A stretch of 64,000 nt of DNA from an uncultured Tolumonas sp. (GCF_963678185.1 NZ_OY782757.1:992001-1056000); one strand, 5' to 3'. Shown: positions 8,590 through 17,341, counted from the first letter of the stretch. Numbers and translations: made by a program. The notes: generated by a model not told the origin, from the letters alone.

Positions 8590-9909
8590 TTGTCTGCATC
8601 TAAGCAAAACATAAAAGATATAGATTTCATTATCCAAGAAAGCATTAGATTGAATGATATTTTACAAGAATCCTATGATGCATATAGAAGTGAAATAGGA
8701 AATCCAGTTATATCTATTGGATACACAATAAATGCGCCTGAAGATATAACAACAGATAATTCATTTAAAATATATTTATCTAATCAATCAATGGAATGCA
8801 TTACCAGTTTAGCAAAATCATTAATTTCATCGAATCATTTTGAGTTCAAAATCACTCAACATGAGGCGTTTGAACTAACAAAAGAAGGTATATATAGATA
8901 CTTAAATGATTTTATGAAAAACAACAAACCATTCAATCACACAAAACTACTTAACAAAACAACAAATATTTTTAATAACTCAATAATACAAGAGCAATCA
9001 ATTTTCTTGCCATGCAATCTAGATAATATAACAACCACCATTAATTTTGGTAAAATCGACATAACACCAAGTTCGCATATAGAAGATTCAATATCGAACA
9101 CATCTAGTTCTAGCATATTAAAAAAGAAATTATCTGAAACCAAGTGCTATATTAGATTTAACATTTCCAATGCTAGCAATGGTATTGCACGAAAAATAGC
9201 ATCATCATCTAGCGATCTATTAAAAGGTATTTTTGCAATATTCTCAACATTGACTGGAAATAGTGAATTTAAGCTACAAACTTCCGCAACAGAATATTCT
9301 AACTTTCAATTTTATCTATCAAGCAATCACAATTCAGATAAAATTGATACTAGTTATAGTAGAAAATTTGGTCCACAACTAATTCCTGAGGATCAGCTAA
9401 AAATTTTGATAGATGGTAACTTTGGTCGTATTGCGAGCGAATGTATAGACAGAGTTTTAAACCCGAATGATCAATCTCTGTTAATCGACCGCCTAGTTGA
9501 CTCAATTATATGGTTTGGCGATGCTCATGATGATGACAATCAACACTCAAAAATAATAAAAGTAACTACAGCACTTGAACGATTAGTTACATATCAATCT
9601 GATCCTAAAAATGAAATATCAAAGCTATTTAATACAAGAGTTACTTTCTTGGCTAATAGAGCTAGTGAGCAACCCGACTTATGGAATGACTGTGCGCAAA
9701 AAATGTATAAATTACGCTCAAATTTAGTTCACGGTTCATATAAGATCCATTCATCATATGACGTTAATTTAAATTTTTCGCCTATGCTCTTGTGCGCTTT
9801 TACCATTGTATCAGCAGCTAATTTATTTAGAGACATTGGTTTATTTAGCTCTAGCTATGAATCTGAATTGAAAAATAGGTTAGTCGGTGCATGTGGTATT
9901 ATTACCTAA
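8590..9909 (+). CDS. HEPN-domain protein, ApeA-like C-terminus
   Basis: 439 aa, soluble. The N-terminal about 300 residues are unrecognised. The C-terminal part (about residues 318-400) has TALERLVTYQSD, then FLANRASEQPDLWN and KMYKLRSNLVHGSYK. The last piece contains R-S-N-L-V-H, the RX4H motif of HEPN ribonucleases of the ApeA type. Known members act in abortive phage defence; that role is inferred. TTG 8590 is the only early start, the first internal Met being near residue 68. The stop codon is inside the next attC. Confidence 0.75.
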   Translation: MSASKQNIKDIDFIIQESIRLNDILQESYDAYRSEIGNPVISIGYTINAPEDITTDNSFKIYLSNQSMECITSLAKSLISSNHFEFKITQHEAFELTKEGIYRYLNDFMKNNKPFNHTKLLNKTTNIFNNSIIQEQSIFLPCNLDNITTTINFGKIDITPSSHIEDSISNTSSSSILKKKLSETKCYIRFNISNASNGIARKIASSSSDLLKGIFAIFSTLTGNSEFKLQTSATEYSNFQFYLSSNHNSDKIDTSYSRKFGPQLIPEDQLKILIDGNFGRIASECIDRVLNPNDQSLLIDRLVDSIIWFGDAHDDDNQHSKIIKVTTALERLVTYQSDPKNEISKLFNTRVTFLANRASEQPDLWNDCAQKMYKLRSNLVHGSYKIHSSYDVNLNFSPMLLCAFTIVSAANLFRDIGLFSSSYESELKNRLVGACGIIT

Positions 9910-9963
9910 CAAAATTTTCATGTCGGATGGCACTACGTGCCACCGCATAAAACGAAGTTGTGT
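9904..9963 (+). other. attC site, 60 bp
   Basis: Inverse core ACCTAAC, core GTTGTGT. It supplies the stop codon of the HEPN gene. Confidence 0.88.
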
Positions 9964-10246
9964 CGGTTTGTCGCTGGTTGCCAAACACAGAAAAGTGGCG
10001 AATTTAAGTTCAAATGTTTGCGCCAGTGAAAGCGGCATCAGCATTGAAGTTCAGTGTTATTTGCGGCTCACTAGCGGCGTGCTTGGCTGCTGAAACATAA
10101 CAGTTTATTCATGCCCTGCTCTATCTGAAAACTCGGCGATTCGCCATGTTTCTTGCAGCCGTCAGCATCGCTGGTGAGTAATTCCTTGAAGCGGTGGTTT
10201 TAAAAATTTACGCGGTTATCATCAGCGATGTTTCTTTTTTGCTACC
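9964..10246 (+). repeat. ORF-less cassette, diverged member D
   Basis: 283 bp. It is clearly related to the main family (GCATCAGCATTGAAGTTCAG, GTCAGCATCGCTGGTGAG, GTAATTCC). The helix arms have changed to GGCTGC (10085-10090) and GCAGCC (10155-10160), still complementary. No gene seen. Confidence 0.7.
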
Positions 10247-10323
10247 GCACAACAAAAACTTGAAATACGTTCGCTTTGCTCACTGGACTGCACTTCGTGC
10301 AGCCATTTAAGTAAAAGTTAGCT
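10247..10323 (+). other. attC site, 77 bp
   Basis: Inverse core GCACAAC, core GTTAGCT. It closes diverged ORF-less member D. Confidence 0.88.
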
Positions 10324-10339
10324 TCTCGGGATAATAAAA

Positions 10340-10795
10340 TTGAAACTTTTACCAGATATCAGACCTATTGATATTAAGGTTTTAAACACTCTACGGTTTT
10401 TGATTGCCCTTGGTAGTTTATATGTCATATTTTTTCCTAAACCCTTAAGTGGCGATCATAAACTTATATCAGATATTTATGTTCAACGAAGAGCAACACT
10501 ACCAATTGAGATTAACTCAGCTCTAAGTGTTGTGAGCAGCACCTATGAATGGGGTAGAAAAAATAATCCTGACTGGAAACTTGCAAACGAAAAGGTACTT
10601 CTTGATACAAATAAAGAACTCGCCAATGTTATGGCTGAGATATCTAATTACTATTGCAATGATCAGAATATGAAAACACTCATGAGAAAAGGCTTCCCTA
10701 TTTCAATTCGTCTAGTTGAAAAGATCAAAAACCGATATACAACCTATGAGCACATTATTAAAAACTCACGTATTGTATATAGCAATTGTAGATAA
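10340..10795 (+). CDS. Hypothetical protein with N-terminal membrane segment (151 aa)
   Basis: Not recognised. One hydrophobic helix near the N-terminus (LNTLRFLIALGSLYVIFFP, about residues 16-34) is followed by a soluble, basic helical domain (VLLDTNKELANVMAEISNYY). The build suggests a single-pass inner-membrane protein. TTG 10340 is taken because it precedes the membrane helix and no ATG occurs before it. The sole gene of an AT-rich cassette. Confidence 0.65.
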   Translation: MKLLPDIRPIDIKVLNTLRFLIALGSLYVIFFPKPLSGDHKLISDIYVQRRATLPIEINSALSVVSSTYEWGRKNNPDWKLANEKVLLDTNKELANVMAEISNYYCNDQNMKTLMRKGFPISIRLVEKIKNRYTTYEHIIKNSRIVYSNCR

Positions 10796-10799
10796 TCGA

Positions 10800-10855
10800 A
10801 GCTAACAAAAACTTGGTGTGGGACCGCTACGCGGCCCCACAAGTTGAAGTTAGGT
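10800..10855 (+). other. attC site, 56 bp
   Basis: Inverse core AGCTAAC, core GTTAGGT. It closes the 151-aa membrane protein cassette. Confidence 0.9.
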
Positions 10856-10944
10856 TTTTGTGATTTTTTGCTCAATTTGTTACAGGTTTCCACCGCGAAA
10901 AAACAAGCTAAAATTGATAAATACAGCCACAACAAAGAAGCCAT

Positions 10945-11253
10945 ATGTTACACAAAATGATTTCAGAAACATCATTGTTCGTTGCATTTTCATTTTTAAC
11001 GTTCATCCCTATTGGGGTATTTACGGTCATGGGAATACCATCATGGTTAATGACCGATATATGTTCTCCAGTTGTTTTCATGATAATACCATCAATAATA
11101 ATTAGTCTATCGCTAGCATCAATCAGAATAAAACCAAAAAATAACTCATTAAAAAATGATATTCTAAAAATATCATTACTAAGCATTTCCTACATGGCAA
11201 TGTCCATCACATTTTTCTATACATTTATATTATTTATCATTAGTCATAATTAA
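10945..11253 (+). CDS. Small integral membrane protein (102 aa)
   Basis: Not recognised. Three hydrophobic segments: LFVAFSFLTFIPIGVFTVMG, VVFMIIPSIIISLSLASI and ISLLSISYMAMSITFFYTFI, with a basic loop (RIKPKNNSLKND) between the second and third. Start ATG 10945 follows AAGCCAT only loosely. Small polytopic proteins are common in cassette arrays; function is unknown. Confidence 0.65.
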   Translation: MLHKMISETSLFVAFSFLTFIPIGVFTVMGIPSWLMTDICSPVVFMIIPSIIISLSLASIRIKPKNNSLKNDILKISLLSISYMAMSITFFYTFILFIISHN

Positions 11254-11285
11254 ATATTGAAAAATGATGTTTAATTGAATAACAA

Positions 11286-11343
11286 ACCTAACAAAAAATT
11301 AGTGTCGGATGGCTTTCAGCCACCGCACAATTCGAAGTTAGGT
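11286..11343 (+). other. attC site, 58 bp
   Basis: Inverse core ACCTAAC, core GTTAGGT. It closes the 102-aa membrane protein cassette. Confidence 0.9.
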
Positions 11344-11651
11344 AATAAAAACGGCTTCATTGTTGGCGGTGAATTCAAGCCTTAAAGCGGCTAGCCGGAT
11401 GGTCCTGTGGTTTTTACGGCTCACTTCCTGAGCATAGGTTGCCTCGCGCAACACATGAATTCACGTAAATGGGCAAACTGAAAGCCTGCACTGGTTACGT
11501 GTCGGCAACCATCAGCGCCGTCAGTGTGTACGCCTAAAGCGGCTCATCATCGAGGCGCGGTTGTTTGAAGCTGGCACAGTGAAAATTGAAAGTCTGTGGT
11601 CCCACTTAGCCAGTTTTGTTGTTGATAAGAAATGAAATTTTCTTTGTTCAT
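11344..11651 (+). repeat. ORF-less cassette, short form
   Basis: 308 bp. The region between GAGGCGCGGTTGTTTG and CTGGCACAGTG is joined directly, lacking the roughly 95-bp block of long copies. Confidence 0.85.
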
Positions 11652-11728
11652 ACCTAACAACTAATTCAAACCCGTTCACTTCGTTCACTGGACGGCACTG
11701 CGTGCCGCCGTTTAATTAAAAGTTAAAT
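11652..11728 (+). other. attC site, 77 bp
   Basis: Inverse core ACCTAAC, core GTTAAAT, variant with AACTAATTCAAACC. It closes an ORF-less short cassette. Confidence 0.9.
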
Positions 11729-11744
11729 TATTCGAGGAAATCAA

Positions 11745-12497
11745 TTGTTAGAAATCCTTAACAACAGCATGGTTGTTGCCGTAATTGGTATAATGAGTGC
11801 CATTATCGGTTATGGCTATAGAGCAAGAAAAGAAAATTTGAAGAACAGAAAATTAGCTCTATTTTACTTACTTGAGATCTGGTTTCGCTTGTCAGTTTTT
11901 TATAAGAAAAGTTATGACAAAGAGTTCGAAGTGTTATTCGTCGAAATAAAAAAACTTATTCCAAACTTCAATCCAAGCGAAGAAGAATCAGCTGAAGTAA
12001 AAGAATCTATCACCCCCATTATTTTCCAACAGTCAGTAAAATCAAGTTTATCTGACTATGAAGGTGCGTTGAATAAACTTGAAAAATCAATTGAACTACT
12101 CGCACAAGAAAACCCAATAATCGCATATAAATTAAATACAGCTAGAGATATTTTTAAAGCTCAGGAATACCTTGATGGGTATCTTGCGGAGATAAATAAA
12201 TGTGAAATCCTAGATGATGTGATCAGTCAAAAAGTAATAACCACAGAACAGATCCAAGACTTACAAATCACTGTGAAACATCATCAATTACTTGAAATAA
12301 CGAAAAATATCGAAAAAAACATAATAAACTTAGCGTTTCACTTAAGTATTTTTACACTAATACAAACAATGAATGTCATTCACTATAGAAAAAGAATAAT
12401 TAACGAAGTAGATGCAGAACAAGCTAAAATTATTAAAAAAATGGCACTATCTTTAGTCAGTGCAATGTCTAATAATCATAATTTAACAAAAACTTGA
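11745..12497 (+). CDS. Hypothetical membrane-anchored protein (250 aa)
   Basis: Not recognised. One N-terminal membrane segment (MVVAVIGIMSAIIGYGY, about residues 9-25) is followed by a long, helical and charged cytoplasmic region with coiled-coil character (LNKLEKSIELLAQE, LLEITKNIEKNIINLAFHL). TTG 11745 is well supported by GAGGAAA 7 bp upstream. The gene has no stop before attC and reads LTKT from the attC inverse core before terminating, so its C-terminus is set by attC. Confidence 0.7.
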   Translation: MLEILNNSMVVAVIGIMSAIIGYGYRARKENLKNRKLALFYLLEIWFRLSVFYKKSYDKEFEVLFVEIKKLIPNFNPSEEESAEVKESITPIIFQQSVKSSLSDYEGALNKLEKSIELLAQENPIIAYKLNTARDIFKAQEYLDGYLAEINKCEILDDVISQKVITTEQIQDLQITVKHHQLLEITKNIEKNIINLAFHLSIFTLIQTMNVIHYRKRIINEVDAEQAKIIKKMALSLVSAMSNNHNLTKT

Positions 12498-12540
12498 AAC
12501 TGGACGGCACTACGTGCCGCCATTTAAGTAAAAGTTAGGT
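12481..12540 (+). other. attC site, 60 bp
   Basis: Inverse core ATTTAAC, core GTTAGGT. The upstream gene reads into it. Confidence 0.9.
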
Positions 12541-12947
12541 AATAAAAACGGCTTTATTGGTGGCGGTGAATTCAAGTCTTAAAGCGGCTAGTCAGATGGT
12601 TCAGTGGCGTCAGAAGCTCACTACCTGTGCGTGGGTTGCCTCGCGTAACACATGAATTCACGTGTGATGGCAAACTGAAAGCCTGCGCGCTGGTTACGTC
12701 TTCGGCAACCATCGGCGCCGTCAGTGTGTAACGCCTGAGCGGCTCATCATCGGGGCACAGTGTTTTTAGCAACCACTACCCGTTCGTGGAATAAGTCTGC
12801 CGATATGTCAGCAGATTTCGTTGATCCAGCACTGCCAGCGCGTAATTCCGAGCGGTTGTTTAAATCAGTCACAGTGAAAATTGAAAGTCCGTGCACCAAT
12901 TAGCCAGTTTAGTGGTGAAGAATTAATAATATTTCCTTTGTTCTCCT
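12541..12947 (+). repeat. ORF-less cassette, long form
   Basis: 407 bp. It has paired variants GCGTAAC and GTTACG inside the GGTTGCC/GGCAACC arms, where most copies have GCGCAAC. Confidence 0.85.
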
Positions 12948-13024
12948 ACCTAACAAGGCGCTCAAACCCGTTCACTTCGTTCACTGGACGGCACTACGTG
13001 CCGCCGTTTAGCTTAAAGTTAGGT
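12948..13024 (+). other. attC site, 77 bp
   Basis: Inverse core ACCTAAC, core GTTAGGT. It lies between two ORF-less cassettes. Confidence 0.9.
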
Positions 13025-13333
13025 AATAAAAACGGCTTCATTGTTGGCGGTGAGTTCAAGCCCTAAAGCAGCTAGTCGGATAGTCCTGTGGGGTTTGCGG
13101 CTCACTTCCTGAGCGTGGGTTGCCTCGCGCAACACATGAATTCACGTTGATTAGGCAAACTGAAAGCCTGCACTGGTTACGTTTCGGCAACCATCGGCGC
13201 CGTCAGTGTGTACGCCTAAAGCGGCTCATCATCGAGGCGCGGTTGTTTGACGCTGGCGCAGTGAACACTGAAAGTCCGTGGAACCAATTAGCCAGACTGT
13301 TGGTTGCTAATAAACTGCTTTTTCTTTGTTCAT
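13025..13333 (+). repeat. ORF-less cassette, short form
   Basis: 309 bp, directly after another ORF-less copy. Helix arms are at 13118-13124 and 13186-13192. An accidental TTG-started frame of 76 codons is open here but not kept in long copies. Confidence 0.85.
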
Positions 13334-13393
13334 ACCTAACAAAAATTTAAAGTTGGACAGCACTACGTGCTGCCACTTAAATCGAAGTTAGCT
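13334..13393 (+). other. attC site, 60 bp
   Basis: Inverse core ACCTAAC, core GTTAGCT. It closes an ORF-less short cassette. Confidence 0.9.
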
Positions 13394-13401
13394 GATTAAG
13401 G

Positions 13402-14187
13402 ATGTATAAGGTGGAAACAGCAGAAGAAAAAGTTGCACGTTATAGAGAGTATTTCGTGGAGCTTATTAGCGTTGCAGAAGAAAAGCAGAACCTTGCCCAC
13501 CAGAAGGTACACTCAAAAATTTTATGCTGTTCTATTTTTGATTCAATATCTAAAAGTATCTTTCCTGAAATTGAATCTAATCGAGCACGGTTCGTTGCTC
13601 TTGTTCGGTTATGTGATAGCTGGCCAGAAAGCCAAAAGGTCAGTGTCTTACATTTATTGCGTTTATTCGAAGTTGCCAATAATTTACCGAAAGAAGCAAA
13701 GATGCTTGAAGATTACGTGCTCACTAACTTTGGCAACCGTTTTAGATCTACAAATAGAATTATGAGTAACAGTCTTTCTATTAGTTCTGATATAAATATT
13801 GAGGAGTTACTGACGCTTTGGCCTAAAGACAACCCAAAACCAGTAAAAATAAATAATGTGTTGCCACATCAACTTAAACATGAATATTTATTATGGTTAT
13901 ATCGTAACTCGGTTGTGCACGAGTACAGGAATCCAGGAAATGGAATAGAACTTGGTCGATGCATTCCCGAGAATGCTTTTTACCAAGAGGTTTCTACTGT
14001 TTCTTCATTCGCTGAATCTAAAATGACTTTTACAAATCATTGGGAGCTTGTATATCCACAAAAACTGTTTGTAAATCTATGCAGAAATGCTATCGAAGTA
14101 GCTTGCAAACATCATCTTAATAAAAAATCAAATCCTTTCTCTTCATATTCTGAGGGGACGTATTGGCTGCCAGATTTCAATGAATAA
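13402..14187 (+). CDS. HEPN-like hypothetical protein (261 aa)
   Basis: Soluble, largely helical. Family not recognised, but residues about 174-195 read LLWLYRNSVVHEYRNPGNG, with R-N-S-V-V-H matching the RX4H motif of HEPN ribonucleases. The N-terminal half carries helical segments (VALVRLCDSWPESQKVSVLH). Translation may start at ATG 13402 or at GTG 13411; the GTG has TAAGG at better spacing. Single-gene cassette. A growth-arrest or defence role is inference from the motif. Confidence 0.65.
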   Translation: MYKVETAEEKVARYREYFVELISVAEEKQNLAHQKVHSKILCCSIFDSISKSIFPEIESNRARFVALVRLCDSWPESQKVSVLHLLRLFEVANNLPKEAKMLEDYVLTNFGNRFRSTNRIMSNSLSISSDINIEELLTLWPKDNPKPVKINNVLPHQLKHEYLLWLYRNSVVHEYRNPGNGIELGRCIPENAFYQEVSTVSSFAESKMTFTNHWELVYPQKLFVNLCRNAIEVACKHHLNKKSNPFSSYSEGTYWLPDFNE

Positions 14188-14189
14188 TC

Positions 14190-14247
14190 AGCTAACAAAA
14201 ACTTAATGTGGGACGGTTTTCAACCGCCCCATAAGTAAAAGTTAGGC
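14190..14247 (+). other. attC site, 58 bp
   Basis: Inverse core AGCTAAC, core GTTAGGC. It closes the 261-aa HEPN-like cassette. Confidence 0.9.
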
Positions 14248-14265
14248 AAACTAAATCTAATCACC

Positions 14266-14568
14266 ATGAATATTTATAGAGATAACATCATCAATCACTT
14301 AAAGAAAATCAAAAACCTTGATAATTCTCTTGATCCAATAGAATTAATCTGTGGTTGGTTTGATGATTTATATTTTCCTAATGATGAAAACTGGTGTTTG
14401 CATTTTTCAGTCGAAGAATTAAATGCGATGAGTTGTTTTAATAATTTTTTTGATAATTATGTGGATGCGATTCCTGATCATTTCTCTAATGATTCAAAGC
14501 ACGTTTGGGCTAACTTAAGTGTTCATGCCACCACTTGTTTACACTCTTTCGAACATATCGAAAATTAA
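14266..14568 (+). CDS. Hypothetical cassette protein (100 aa), first of an overlapping pair
   Basis: Not recognised. Acidic and small (IELICGWFDDLYFPNDENWC, then FSVEELNAMSCFNNFFDNYV), with the size and charge of many immunity proteins. It overlaps the next reading frame, which is shifted +1. Either this is a translationally coupled pair or one protein of about 210 aa split by a frameshift near 14520-14570. ATG 14266 lies 18 bp past attC. Confidence 0.6.
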   Translation: MNIYRDNIINHLKKIKNLDNSLDPIELICGWFDDLYFPNDENWCLHFSVEELNAMSCFNNFFDNYVDAIPDHFSNDSKHVWANLSVHATTCLHSFEHIEN

Positions 14569-14908
14569 TGTTTTCATACAACGTTTAGCTGGAGCAAATG
14601 TGCATACTACTAAAGAAATGTCACTTAAGTGCTTGAGTGAAATTCGAAATTTATGGTGCGAATGGGACCCTATCGGTGTGATGTCATTGGCTGATTGGCC
14701 AAGAGATGAATATGACTCTTATCTTGCACCTACACTTTGCATACTTGAATCTGGTGAAAACAATGAAAAATTAATTAACTATCTTGCTTATGTAACGCTT
14801 GATCATATGTGCCTTTCGGATTCTGAATCAGCCTTAGCCAGCCGCATCGAGTTTGCTGAAAAATTACAGCACTGGTATTCAAACAATTGGCAAAACACCA
14901 TTGAGTGA
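14519..14908 (+). CDS. Hypothetical protein with WDPIGV/DEYDSYL motif (DUF1871-like)
   Basis: Up to 129 aa. The clear domain begins around residue 30: LSEIRNLWCEWDPIGVMS, then WPRDEYDSYLAPTLCILESG and LINYLAYVTLDHMCLS. The WDPIGV and DEYD pieces fit small DUF1871-type proteins. The start is uncertain: GTG 14519, ATG 14525 or ATG 14619 are in frame. It may be the downstream half of a frameshifted gene beginning at 14266. Confidence 0.55.
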   Translation: MFMPPLVYTLSNISKINVFIQRLAGANVHTTKEMSLKCLSEIRNLWCEWDPIGVMSLADWPRDEYDSYLAPTLCILESGENNEKLINYLAYVTLDHMCLSDSESALASRIEFAEKLQHWYSNNWQNTIE

Positions 14909-14912
14909 GTAT

Positions 14913-14989
14913 GCCTAACAAAAAGTTCAAACCCGTTCGCTTCGCTCACTGGACGGCACTACGTGCCGCCGTTTAACTAAAAGTTAGGT
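14913..14989 (+). other. attC site, 77 bp
   Basis: Inverse core GCCTAAC, core GTTAGGT. It is the only 77-bp site that follows a gene-bearing cassette. Confidence 0.9.
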
Positions 14990-15297
14990 AATAAAAGCGG
15001 CGTCATTGTTGGCGGTGAATTCAAGCCCTAAAGCGGCTAGTCGGATAGTCCTGTGGGGGTTGCGGCTCACTTCCTGAGCGTGGGTTGCCTCGCGCAACAC
15101 ATGAATTCACGTTGATTAGGCAAACTGAAAACCTGCACTGGTTACGTTTCGGCAACCATCGGCGCCGTCAGTGTGTACGCCTAAAGCGGCTCATCATCGG
15201 GGCGCGGTTGTTTGACGCTGGCGCAGTGAACACTAAAAGTCCGTGGAACCAATTAGCCAGACTGTTGGTTGCTAATAAACTGCTTTTCTTTGTTCAT
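14990..15297 (+). repeat. ORF-less cassette, short form
   Basis: 308 bp, nearly identical to the copies at 13025 and 18499. Confidence 0.85.
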
Positions 15298-15357
15298 ACC
15301 TAACAAAAATTTAAAGTTGGACAGCACTACGTGCTGCCACTTAAATCGAAGTTAACT
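15298..15357 (+). other. attC site, 60 bp
   Basis: Inverse core ACCTAAC, core GTTAACT. It closes an ORF-less short cassette. Confidence 0.9.
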
Positions 15358-15368
15358 GGTTTTGTTGG

Positions 15369-15617
15369 TTGTGTGTTTTGTTTTTCGCTGGCGTAGAAAA
15401 TTTGTCGAAATTTTCTACGCCGCGCCCTGCACTTCTGGGCACAGCAAAATTTGCGTTGAATTCAATTTCAGCGAAAGCAAGTTCAGCCATAAATTCAAAA
15501 TTTGCGCATTATTTGAGTCGTGAAGATAGTAAATCCGGTTGTGAACTCAAGTTATGGCCGAACATAGAAATGTTTATCAACAACGACGGTGGTTCGCAAA
15601 ATCCCGTCGAGCCATAA
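15369..15617 (+). CDS. Doubtful 82-aa reading frame in a hairpin cassette
   Basis: The only long frame of this 280-bp cassette; it starts at GTG 15369. The product (residues 13-60 rich in Ser, Ala and Lys; no domain) is not recognised and the frame runs straight across a perfect 13-bp hairpin, so it may not be translated. The cassette could instead encode a small RNA or regulatory element. Confidence 0.25.
   Translation: MCVLFFAGVENLSKFSTPRPALLGTAKFALNSISAKASSAINSKFAHYLSREDSKSGCELKLWPNIEMFINNDGGSQNPVEP
15391..15420 (+). other. Perfect inverted repeat (hairpin)
   Basis: Arms GCGTAGAAAATTT (15391-15403) and AAATTTTCTACGC (15408-15420) with loop GTCG. No T-run follows on the plus strand, so it is not a classic terminator. 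Confidence 0.8.
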
Positions 15618-15637
15618 ACAAATCCAACTCAACTACC

Positions 15638-15695
15638 AGTTAACAAACAATTAGTGTGGGACGGTTTTCAACCGCCCCACAATTGGAAGTTAGGT
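15638..15695 (+). other. attC site, 58 bp
   Basis: Inverse core AGTTAAC, core GTTAGGT. It closes the hairpin cassette. Confidence 0.9.
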
Positions 15696-15712
15696 AAACT
15701 CGGAGAGTCTCC

Positions 15713-16105
15713 ATGTTTTCACATATATTCGTCGGTGTTACTGATTTTGATAAGGCGTTGGCTTTCTATAATCCTCTGATGAATGTGTTAGGTGTAGAAC
15801 CCAGATTTTGTGATAAAACCCGACCATGGGCTGGTTGGCAATCAGATCCTGACCCAAGACCACTCTTTCTAATTGGCAAACCGTACAATCAATTACCTCA
15901 TGAATGCGGTAACGGTCAGATGGTTGCATTTTCTGCTGACACCCGCGCTATTGTTGATGAAGCCTATGCCGTTGCATTAGCCCATGGAGGGTCATCTGAG
16001 GGAGCTCCGGGTCTTCGTTCCGAATATCATGAGCATTATTACGGCGCCTATTTCCGCGACCCAGATGGGAACAAATTATGTGTCGTCTGCCATAAGTCTT
16101 ATTAA
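15713..16105 (+). CDS. VOC family (glyoxalase/bleomycin-resistance-like) protein
   Basis: 130 aa, cytoplasmic. The start HIFVGVTDFDKALAFYNPLM and the end GAYFRDPDGNKLCVVCHK are typical of the vicinal-oxygen-chelate fold, with metal ligands expected at His4 and in the C-terminal half. Related proteins are dioxygenases, glyoxalases or drug-binding proteins; the substrate is not known. ATG 15713 follows GGAGAGTCTCC. It is the first gene of a two-gene cassette, 12 bp before the acetyltransferase, so both are probably co-transcribed. Confidence 0.85.
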   Translation: MFSHIFVGVTDFDKALAFYNPLMNVLGVEPRFCDKTRPWAGWQSDPDPRPLFLIGKPYNQLPHECGNGQMVAFSADTRAIVDEAYAVALAHGGSSEGAPGLRSEYHEHYYGAYFRDPDGNKLCVVCHKSY

Positions 16106-16117
16106 GAAGTAGTCACT

Positions 16118-16555
16118 ATGAACCCACAGTTTTCATGGCAGTTTGATTCTGATCATATCGATTGGCATGCCCTAGCCCATCTGTATCGAATTGCGCCGTT
16201 GGGCAACAAAACACCTGAAGGGTTATCTCTTGCTTATTCGAATAGCATGTTCAAATGTATTGTCTCTCATGACTCACAATTCATTGGTGCAGGTCGGGTA
16301 TTAGCTGATGGTGTTGATTGTGCTTACATTTGCGATGTCGCTATACATCCAGACTATCAGGGTGCAGGTTTAGGCAAACACATTGTTTCAGAATTGCTGC
16401 GATTTTCAGCCGGTCATAAGAAAATTATTCTTTATGCAGTACCAGGCAAAGAGGCTTTTTATAAAAAATTAGGCTTTAAACGCATGACAACAGCAATGGC
16501 TATTTTTGAAGATCAAAATAATGCCTTCACCATGGGCTATATCGATGAGTCTTGA
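16118..16555 (+). CDS. GNAT family N-acetyltransferase
   Basis: 145 aa, cytoplasmic. Acetyl-CoA-binding motif A is clear: YICDVAIHPDYQGAGLGKHI (about residues 69-88), and the C-terminus has YKKLGFKRMTTAMAIFED, the typical GNAT ending. The acceptor substrate is unknown. It is the second gene of the cassette after the VOC protein. A VOC plus GNAT pair could detoxify a small molecule by binding or rearrangement and acetylation, which is inference. Confidence 0.88.
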   Translation: MNPQFSWQFDSDHIDWHALAHLYRIAPLGNKTPEGLSLAYSNSMFKCIVSHDSQFIGAGRVLADGVDCAYICDVAIHPDYQGAGLGKHIVSELLRFSAGHKKIILYAVPGKEAFYKKLGFKRMTTAMAIFEDQNNAFTMGYIDES

Positions 16556-16578
16556 TATATGTCCGCGTATATACGTTT

Positions 16579-16634
16579 ACCTAACAAAAAATTAATGTGG
16601 GACCACTTCGTGGCCCCATAATTCGAAGTTAGGT
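16579..16634 (+). other. attC site, 56 bp
   Basis: Inverse core ACCTAAC, core GTTAGGT. It closes the VOC-GNAT cassette. Confidence 0.9.
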
Positions 16635-16943
16635 AATAAAAGCGGCGTCATTGTTGGCGGTGAATTCAAGCCCTAAAGCGGCTAGTCGGATAGTCCTGTG
16701 GTGTTTGCAGCTCTCTTTCTGAGCGTGGGTTGCCTCGCGCAACACATGAATTCACGTGTGGTGGCAAACTGAAAGCCTGCACTGGTTACGTGTCGGCAAC
16801 CATCAGCGCCGTCAGTGTGTACGCCTAAAGCGGCTCATCATCGGGGCGCGGTTGTTTGACGCTGGCGCAATTGAACACTGAAAGTCCGTGGAACCAATTA
16901 GCCAGACTGTTGGTTGCTAATAAACTGCTTTTTCTTTGTTCAT
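16635..16943 (+). repeat. ORF-less cassette, short form
   Basis: 309 bp. Short-form join present (GGGGCGCGGTTGTTTGACGC). Confidence 0.85.
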
Positions 16944-17003
16944 ACCTAACAAAAATTTAAAGTCGGACAGCACTACGTGCTGCCACTTAAATCGAAGTTA
17001 ACC
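16944..17003 (+). other. attC site, 60 bp
   Basis: Inverse core ACCTAAC, core GTTAACC. It closes an ORF-less short cassette. Confidence 0.9.
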
Positions 17004-17089
17004 AGAATATAAGCTCCGCAGTTATCAAACATTAGTATCTTTATTCAATAGTTCATGATTATCGCATTCAGTCATATTCGGAGTAGGAA

Positions 17090-17341
17090 ATGAAATTAAC
17101 TCCATTTTCAGAGCTAAGTCAGCACTACCGATGGTTCATCATTGCAACCCTCATCGGTCTGCCTATAGGATATTTTGGCATAGGGCCCATCGCGTATTTT
17201 GGCCCAATAATTCTAGCCGGCACTATCATTACAATATTCCGAAGCAAGAATGCTAAAAAGAGAGTAATTCTGTGGGGGTTATTACTAGGTATAAGTACCG
17301 CGTTTTTTACAACTCTCAGTATATATGGTTGGCATGAATAA
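17090..17341 (+). CDS. Small membrane protein (83 aa)
   Basis: Not recognised. Two to three hydrophobic segments: WFIIATLIGLPIGYFGIGPI, YFGPIILAGTIITIF and VILWGLLLGISTAFFTTLSI, separated by a basic turn (RSKNAKKR). ATG 17090 has GGAGTAGGAA directly upstream, a good ribosome site. About 120 bp without a gene follow before attC. Confidence 0.7.
   Translation: MKLTPFSELSQHYRWFIIATLIGLPIGYFGIGPIAYFGPIILAGTIITIFRSKNAKKRVILWGLLLGISTAFFTTLSIYGWHE

Noticed and set aside
13120-13350. A 76-codon TTG-started frame (PRATHEFTLIRQ...) open in several short ORF-less cassettes
   Set aside because: It is broken by stops or frameshifts in long copies and in other short copies, has no ribosome site, and differences between copies do not favour synonymous changes.
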